DNA from: DASTSN01 sp035760665
GTDB taxonomy: Bacteria; Bacteroidota; Bacteroidia; Chitinophagales; Chitinophagaceae
DNA length: 11,883 nucleotides
Direction of reading: 5' to 3'
Assembly (NCBI GenBank): GCA_035760665.1
Contig: DASTSN010000021.1
Span: forward strand, 1-11,883
Each line of letters starts with the position of its first letter. Position 1 is the first letter of the stretch. A program made the translations under genes and the position numbers. Below are positions 7,572-11,883 of this stretch, in pieces. A model generated the notes under the pieces. The model saw nothing but the letters and a program-made list of their open reading frames with translations. It ran no database searches and was not told the origin of the DNA.

Positions 7572-8555
7572 CTAATAGGAATTTTTTATGTATTCTTCGG
7601 TTGCCAGCGTGCTTGTATAAGCCTGCTGTGAAATGCTTATAATTTTCGAGCCGATATTGGTAAGATGACTCAACAACCCAACAATGCGTTCCTGAACATC
7701 GGCGATAGCAGTTCGTAACTGTGCGTCTTGACCCTGCAGGCTTTCGCCGAATTGTGTTTCCCGTAATATGGAATCCAGGCTATTGGCTGCAGTTTCAATC
7801 CGAAGATAATTTGTCTTCCACCAGGCGATTTGCTCATTATAAACACGCGAGAATATTTTCATCTTTTTAGCATCATAATTTTTCATTACCTCAATCGTCT
7901 TTTCACGGTCAGGAAGATCCACCATCACGTCGGAGCCTTCAGCGAACCTTTGCTTTTTCGTTGGCACTGCAGACAGGGCCTGAATTTTTTCAGCATCGAT
8001 CGCATCAAGTTTTGAATCATGGAAAACCAGTTCTTCATGTTTACGTGCTTCTTCCAGGAAGCTCAGCCAGTTAAGACTTTGCTCAATTTGCACCAGTCGT
8101 TTATACTGATCTTGTGCGGTTGAACTTATTGGCTGCCGTGGCCTGGACCAGAATTGTTTTGCAATACCGGGCCTGTATTCGATGCGTACTTTGAATCCAT
8201 ACATTACTCCATCTCCCCAGCTGCTACGCAGTGTTTGAATATCGCGAAGTAGTTTTTGCTCATCCGGGCTGTAATTTGCTATATTTCCTTTACCCGCTGC
8301 AACCAGTTTGTCATAAAGCGACTTAAGGATGTTTTCGCGCAAGTCACTCAATTCATTCAGTGATTTGCGGAACGCTTCGGGTATTTCGCCCATTTGTAGT
8401 TTTCCATACAGATTTATCGACTGTTCAAGACTTTCTGGTGGCTTTGGAAGATTCTTTGAGATGTCAGCAATGCTTTTGTTGGCAATTGTCTGCGCATTTG
8501 AAGACGAAATATGTGCAACAATGAGAATGCTAATAGTCATTAGTAGTTTCGGCAT
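7572..8555 (-). CDS. Secreted alpha-helical protein of unknown function
   Basis: I do not recognise this family. The 327-residue product has a clear signal peptide (MPKLLMTISILIVAHISSSNA-Q, cleavage near residue 21) and no lipobox cysteine. The mature part is almost entirely predicted helix and rich in E, K, Q and L. A short non-helical segment lies at about 115-140 (SWGDGVMYGFKVRIEYRPG). The C-terminal 70 residues look like a coiled coil (LDSILRETQF through VQERIVGLLSHL). The mature protein has no cysteine and no enzymatic motif was seen. Its ATG is only four bases from the stop of the OmpA-family gene, so the two are co-transcribed and the product probably works in the periplasm or at the surface with that protein. 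It is followed by a strong terminator, so it is the last certain gene of the operon. Confidence 0.9.
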   Translation of the reverse strand: MPKLLMTISILIVAHISSSNAQTIANKSIADISKNLPKPPESLEQSINLYGKLQMGEIPEAFRKSLNELSDLRENILKSLYDKLVAAGKGNIANYSPDEQKLLRDIQTLRSSWGDGVMYGFKVRIEYRPGIAKQFWSRPRQPISSTAQDQYKRLVQIEQSLNWLSFLEEARKHEELVFHDSKLDAIDAEKIQALSAVPTKKQRFAEGSDVMVDLPDREKTIEVMKNYDAKKMKIFSRVYNEQIAWWKTNYLRIETAANSLDSILRETQFGESLQGQDAQLRTAIADVQERIVGLLSHLTNIGSKIISISQQAYTSTLATEEYIKNSY

Positions 8556-8559
8556 ATTC

Positions 8560-9861
8560 TTATAATTTTATAAATTCTACTCTTCTGTTTTTTGCTTTTC
8601 CCTCATTTGTGCTGTTGTCCGAAACTGGTTCACTTTCTCCCTTTCCATCAGTTTGTATTCGACTTTCGGCAATACCAAATTGCGTAATCAGCGCTTGCTT
8701 TACAGCTTGTGAACGACGTTTTGAGAGGTCTAGGTTTTTCGATTCGTCGCCATCGCTGTCGGTGTGTCCAATTATCTTTACGTTTACACTTCCTGCTTCT
8801 TTGAGTACTTTGGCTATTTCTTGCATCACAGCAAAGCTTTCAGGTTTGATTTTATCAGAATTTACATCAAACAAAATACCATTTGTTATCAGCTTCCCTT
8901 CAGTAATTAATTTACTTCGTATGTCCGGTGCACCTTGAGCTAATTTGATGTTAGTGATATAATAACCTACTTTTTCTTCATCGTAGCTGGAAGAGGAAAT
9001 AGCAAAACCAAGTCGGTTGTACGCAGCGTTTTCAGGGACAGCCTGCGGTACATCATAAATTTTTTCATCATTCATCCACATGCGAAAGCGCTCCTTTTGG
9101 ATCCAGATAGCAAAATGTATTCGTTTGCCGTATAAAGCACCAAGATGTGCAAGTGGCTTCGGGGCGTTGCTGAATGTTTCGTTACCTGAGCTTTCACTCC
9201 GCAGGTAAATAGTTGAATTGTCTTCAATTGCAGGAGCTATGGCAATTTTCGTTGAATGTACCCCCCGCTGTGTAGTAAAAAAGTTTCTTCCTTTTTCATC
9301 CCCTTCAGCATCGTTGAGCAGGAAAACGTCAAATTCAGGAAAAACTTCACTAAGATTTTTCTCATTGATGTTGAGGATTAGGTCAAACTCTGCAGTGAAA
9401 TTTTCCGGCAGACTTTTGATATAAGGCGAAAGGAAAAGACCATTTTGGAAAAAGCGCAACCATTTTTCATCGCTACCTTTGATTGTAACAGTTTCACCGT
9501 GGTTGCTGGTAGCCCACTTGAGCGGGAACTCGCCCACTACGTCCTGGGAAAAATCTTCAGCATACACAATATTGTCACCTAGAATAAAATCGTAGCGTGA
9601 ATAGCTTGCGAAAGATGTTTGGTCGGAAGCCGGCTTCACTTCTGAGATACCTGTATTTTTATCTTTTTTCTCATTTTTTGTTTTTTCTAATGCTGCTTTT
9701 TTTGTATTTTCTTCAATTTTATCAATTGCTTTTTCCATCCCTTCATCGGTACGTTGCGCAGCACGATTATTTATTTTTTGTTTGAACTTGTCCAGTAGTC
9801 CTGACTGTGACATGCTGACGAGAGGTAGAGCAACGATCAGCAGAAAAATTATTTTTTTCAT
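8560..9861 (-). CDS. OmpA-family protein with coiled-coil and lectin-like middle domain
   Basis: The ATG at 9861 is preferred over one at 9882, because it gives a proper signal peptide (MKKIIFLLIVALPLVSMS-Q). The product has 433 residues. A charged coiled coil (about 22-75, rich in K and E) is followed by a beta-rich middle region at about 95-310 that resembles the concanavalin/LamG fold: VYAEDFSQDVVGEFPLKW, FTAEFDLILN, KRIHFAIWIQKERFRMWMNDE. The C-terminal OmpA domain (about 327-433) has GILFDVNSDKIKP, IGHTDSDG and LDLSKRRSQAV, with the peptidoglycan-contact residues D368 and R383. The protein should attach to the cell wall through this domain. There is no N-terminal beta barrel, so it is probably periplasmic or peripherally outer-membrane. 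It lies 28 bases after the upstream lipoprotein gene and four before the next, as the middle gene of an operon. Confidence 0.95.
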   Translation of the reverse strand: MKKIIFLLIVALPLVSMSQSGLLDKFKQKINNRAAQRTDEGMEKAIDKIEENTKKAALEKTKNEKKDKNTGISEVKPASDQTSFASYSRYDFILGDNIVYAEDFSQDVVGEFPLKWATSNHGETVTIKGSDEKWLRFFQNGLFLSPYIKSLPENFTAEFDLILNINEKNLSEVFPEFDVFLLNDAEGDEKGRNFFTTQRGVHSTKIAIAPAIEDNSTIYLRSESSGNETFSNAPKPLAHLGALYGKRIHFAIWIQKERFRMWMNDEKIYDVPQAVPENAAYNRLGFAISSSSYDEEKVGYYITNIKLAQGAPDIRSKLITEGKLITNGILFDVNSDKIKPESFAVMQEIAKVLKEAGSVNVKIIGHTDSDGDESKNLDLSKRRSQAVKQALITQFGIAESRIQTDGKGESEPVSDNSTNEGKAKNRRVEFIKL

Positions 9862-9889
9862 ATTATGAAATTTGATTGACAAATAAATT

Positions 9890-10483
9890 TTATCGTGCTA
9901 ACAGATATATAAATATGGGGTTTTGTTTCTCTACATCGTTTTCATTGTAGATGTAGAAGCGACCCCCTCCATCAAAGAATGCAACTTTCCATAAATAGGT
10001 TTCTTGTTTAAGATCGTTGCCTTCTGCTTTGCGGGTGCTGGTGCCATTTTCGGCACATCCGTTTTTCACTGTTTTGAAACTTCCTTCAACAGGATAAAAT
10101 GTGAGTTTGTCTTCACCTTCAAATTTTACAGTACCTTTTTTGGTAGTGTAAATTTCAGTTACGCAATTTGATGCATTGCGTATTCCAAGGTATTGCAGGA
10201 ACTCAAACCGGCCCTGGCCCTCTACTTCACTGAAACTATACTGGCGGGCGGCTTCTGTACCGTTCCCGACTTCGTGTCCATCACGGTCGTAATAGGAAAT
10301 GGGACCCAGACCACCCCAGAACCATAATCCGCCTATTAGGTCATCGGGTATGGCGCTTGAAGGAGAATTCTTATATAAATCCGGATTGTCCGCTGCATCA
10401 TTTGTTTTTTTGCAGGAGGGGGAAAGAATAGTAGTTAAGCATAATAGAACTAGCGCTAGGGAGGTACTTATTTTTCTTGTCAT
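9890..10483 (-). CDS. Lipocalin-like lipoprotein, first gene of the operon
   Basis: The 197-residue product begins with a lipoprotein signal peptide (SLALVLLCLTTILSPSC, lipidation at C24; the SPSC lipobox is relaxed, as is common in Bacteroidota). The mature part is beta-rich. It contains IGGLWFWGGLGPISYYDRDG, then QYSFSEVEGQGRFEFLQY, EIYTTKKGTVKFEGEDKLTFYPVEG and ETYLWKVAF. This W-start and strand pattern resembles lipocalin-like Bacteroidota lipoproteins. Two cysteines (about 107 and 142) could form a disulfide. The ligand is unknown. It leads an operon with the OmpA-family and helical genes. Its promoter has a perfect -7 box and the AGTA-N3-CTACGTA motif. The lipocalin call is by pattern only; the lipoprotein call is firmer. 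Confidence 0.88.
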   Translation of the reverse strand: MTRKISTSLALVLLCLTTILSPSCKKTNDAADNPDLYKNSPSSAIPDDLIGGLWFWGGLGPISYYDRDGHEVGNGTEAARQYSFSEVEGQGRFEFLQYLGIRNASNCVTEIYTTKKGTVKFEGEDKLTFYPVEGSFKTVKNGCAENGTSTRKAEGNDLKQETYLWKVAFFDGGGRFYIYNENDVEKQNPIFIYLLAR

Positions 10484-10502
10484 ATAAAGGTTTATTTTGA
10501 TG

Positions 10503-10546
10503 CAAAACTATCTGCAACACTGGGTGGTTTTCTACGTAGAGATACT
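10503..10546 (-). promoter_or_regulatory. Promoter of the 10483 operon with candidate activator site
   Basis: On the minus strand TAGTTTTG (10510-10503) is a perfect match to the Bacteroidota -7 consensus TAnnTTTG, 19 bases before the ATG. No TTTG -33 element is present at the right spacing. In its place, 22 bases upstream of the box, lies AGTATCTCTACGTA (10546-10533), the same pattern as upstream of the 4628 gene. Its inner part TCTACGTAGA (10531-10540) is a perfect palindrome. A missing -33 element with a conserved site just upstream fits activator-dependent transcription. Confidence 0.55.
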
Positions 10547-10873
10547 GAGTTTTGAAAATAAGTAGTTGGCATTCAAATATGAGCCAGAAAGCATGGAGTG
10601 GGGCGATCCATAATAGAGGAGCGATAAGATCCTCAAATGCTTAAGCAGCTAAAAGAAGGACTGAAAGGCATTCCGTATGGATCAGGAGCGTTTTGAAGTA
10701 TAGTTCTTGGGAACATATTTCGCGACTATCACATTAAGCCGGCATAGTGGAGCAATCTAGCAACGGCTGTTTGGTGATTTCTTGCCAGGGTTAGTTTAAC
10801 GTAATTTTTTAGAACACAGTTTTTATGGCATGACGGTTAATGAAAAGTGCCGTTATGCGTGACTGAGGTAAAT
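10547..10873. other. Gene-free stretch ahead of the right-hand repeat
   Basis: All frames are broken by stops and I recognise no protein fragment. It holds the foldable element at 10605-10683 and a 9-bp hairpin with one G-U pair (10828-10836 with 10850-10858, 13-base loop). That hairpin is not followed by Ts. A decayed mobile element is possible but unsupported. Confidence 0.4.
10605..10683 (+). other. Possible three-way-junction RNA or DNA fold
   Basis: GATCCATA (10605-10612) pairs perfectly with TATGGATC (10676-10683). Inside, GAGGA (10616-10620) pairs with TCCTC (10630-10634), and AATGC (10636-10640) pairs with GCATT (10668-10672). No coding frame crosses it. The strand is uncertain, and no promoter or downstream gene was tied to it. 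Confidence 0.25.
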
Positions 10874-10970
10874 ACTCATGGTCCGGAGTGAGACTCGTCG
10901 CAGAAGGGCTAAGAAATAAACTTTTAACCACGGAGAGCAACGGAGCACACGGTGAAGCGGTTGTGTGAGG
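10874..10970 (+). repeat. Right copy of the 97-bp direct repeat
   Basis: It matches 1692-1788 at 96 of 97 positions, in the same orientation and about 9.2 kb away. It carries the 'actcatggtccggagt' hairpin and the 'ccacggagag' block (10928-10937). A weaker related block, 'aaccagggagagca', follows at 10977-10990. Unlike the left copy it is solitary. The open frame across 10809-11021 on the minus strand is a by-product of this repeat. Confidence 0.9.
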
Positions 10971-11485
10971 AGATTTAACCAGGGAGAGCAGGGATGGACT
11001 GTAACAGAAGCTGTTCCGCATCCCGGAATGATGCTTCAGGGACAGCAGTGCTAATGCACGCAGGGGCAGCGTAACTTTAACAATTCTGGACCTTCTTAAC
11101 AGAGAAAATGCTATAGCTTTGATCCGTGATCATTTTCACAAACATATCTTCCTACTCACACCGCCCCTGCAAGCGCAGCAGCTATGCCTGTAAAAAAATG
11201 CGGCGTCCTATGCTGGTAATGCTTACCCCCGGGCCATCGGCTTTTAACGTACGGGACTTGCATGCTGTTGCCCCGTACTAATGACTACAATCCGGTACGG
11301 GGATTTCATTTGTAGCTTTTTATACTGAACTTTCAAACAGTAACCGTTTGTTCCATCACGGTTAGCTCTAATCGCATTCTTCAAGCCTATGAATGAACTG
11401 ACTATGAAACTATATTTCAGCAGTGGTATCTGCGGATGCCGGCGGTGTTAAAAAACTGATTACTCACCTTTAATGATACAAGACT
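10971..11485. other. Gene-free leader region upstream of the Rnk/GreA-like gene
   Basis: No convincing coding frame is seen. GC content appears higher than in the module. GCAGGGGC (11060-11067) can pair with GCCCCTGC (11163-11170) at long range. Competing hairpins lie at 11249-11302. TAACCG (11341-11346) pairs with CGGTTA (11359-11364). A weak -7-like box TATATTTC is at 11411-11418. The promoter of the downstream gene could not be fixed. Confidence 0.4.
11249..11302 (+). promoter_or_regulatory. Mutually exclusive hairpins upstream of the Rnk/GreA-like gene
   Basis: The segment CCCCGTAC (11271-11278) can pair with GTACGGG upstream (11249-11255, seven pairs) or GTACGGGG downstream (11295-11302, eight pairs). 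The pairings exclude each other, and both loops are about 16 bases. This is the geometry of an attenuator or RNA switch, but no T-run follows directly. It lies 183 bases before the ATG at 11486. Confidence 0.3.
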
Positions 11486-11883
11486 ATGCAAAAAACAATT
11501 CCTACACCTGTCATCAGGCAGGATGATTACCAGCTCCTCAGCAGCTATATTGATAAAAATGTTTTTCTCTCTGCCATTGAGCGCAATAATGTGCAAAAGC
11601 TGAAAGGGGAACTGGAGCGTTCACAAGTGGTGAATACTGATGAATTTCCAGGCGATACCGTCCGGCTGTATTCACGGGTCAAAATACGGACTGAAGAGCG
11701 GGGGGATACCATGGAAATGACACTGGTGCCACCCGGTGAAGTGGACCGGAAAGCAAATAAAATTTCTATACTGGCGCCGATCAGCATCGCCCTGCTGGGA
11801 TTCCGGCAAGGCCAGCGGGTTACCTGGAAAATGCCTACAGGTCTGCGTACCTATACAATCCTGGAGGTATATAATGACAGATA
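11486..11883 (+). CDS. Rnk/GreA-GreB-family RNA polymerase-binding protein (3' end at window edge)
   Basis: The ATG at 11486 opens 132 codons; the window ends on the first two bases (TA) of the next codon, which may be the stop. A short helical N-terminus (about 10-50, DYQLLSSYIDKN, then NNVQKLKGELERSQ) precedes a GreA/GreB C-terminal FKBP-like domain at about 55-130. Key segments are GDTVRLYSRVKI, MTLVPPGEVD, KISILAPISIALLGFRQGQRVTW and YTILEVYN. True GreA has a long coiled coil with acidic tip residues that stimulate transcript cleavage. Here the helical part is too short for that, so a Rnk-like role, binding polymerase and competing with Gre factors, is more likely. GC content appears higher than in the module, and it lies outside the repeat-flanked region, so it is probably unrelated to it. 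Confidence 0.92.
   Translation, partial: MQKTIPTPVIRQDDYQLLSSYIDKNVFLSAIERNNVQKLKGELERSQVVNTDEFPGDTVRLYSRVKIRTEERGDTMEMTLVPPGEVDRKANKISILAPISIALLGFRQGQRVTWKMPTGLRTYTILEVYNDR

Noticed and set aside
9862..9882. Upstream ATG for the OmpA-family gene
   Set aside because: It adds seven polar residues before a clean signal peptide that starts at 9861.
10560..10873. Insertion-sequence remnant
   Set aside because: Short translated pieces were inspected in several frames, but no transposase motif or terminal inverted repeats could be recognised.
10809..11021. Minus-strand open frame of 70 codons
   Set aside because: It spans the right-hand repeat copy. Its translation is a by-product of repeat sequence.
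11545..11787. Minus-strand open frame of 80 codons
   Set aside because: It is antisense to the Rnk/GreA-like gene, which has a clear family pattern on the plus strand.

Overview
The window looks like a chromosomal segment of a Bacteroidota bacterium, most plausibly Chitinophagaceae or a close relative. Evidence: a TonB-dependent receptor with an N-terminal carboxypeptidase-regulatory-like domain, a TPR histidine kinase paired with a NarL-type regulator, lipoproteins with relaxed lipoboxes, a perfect TAnnTTTG -7 box (TAGTTTTG), AT-rich leaders without strong Shine-Dalgarno sequences, and interspersed 'ccacggagag' repeats. The family-level assignment is inference.

Layout. (1) 1-1031, minus: N-terminal part of a TonB-dependent receptor running off the left edge. 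Its upstream region holds two copies of an inverted repeat, TAGTCTAC-N7-GTAGACTA. (2) 1280-1843: gene-free, with a tandem array of about 2.5 units of ~140 bp. (3) 4452 to 1844, minus: a TPR histidine kinase overlapping a NarL/LuxR-type response regulator by one base (TAATG). (4) 4628-6172, plus: a divergently transcribed secreted protein with a CsgG/TolB-N-like domain and an Ig-like domain, ending in a terminator hairpin. (5) 10483 to 6207, minus: a lipocalin-like lipoprotein, an OmpA-family protein with a lectin-like middle domain, an orphan helical secreted protein, a strong terminator, then a ZU5-domain lipoprotein. (6) 10484-11485: about 1 kb without a convincing gene, holding one more repeat copy and several foldable elements. 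(7) 11486-11883, plus: a Rnk/GreA-like protein, nearly complete at the right edge.

Working model (inference): genes 1844-10483 form one envelope-sensing and envelope-response module. The kinase and regulator sit beside five exported proteins. Two of the module's promoters, ahead of the 4628 gene and the 10483 operon, share AGTA-N3-CTACGTA in the same orientation relative to the gene. That is the arrangement expected if the local regulator controls them. A 97-bp repeat, 96/97 identical, lies on each side of the module in direct orientation. I do not recognise this gene combination as a described system. No phage, CRISPR, tRNA, rRNA or intact insertion sequence was seen.
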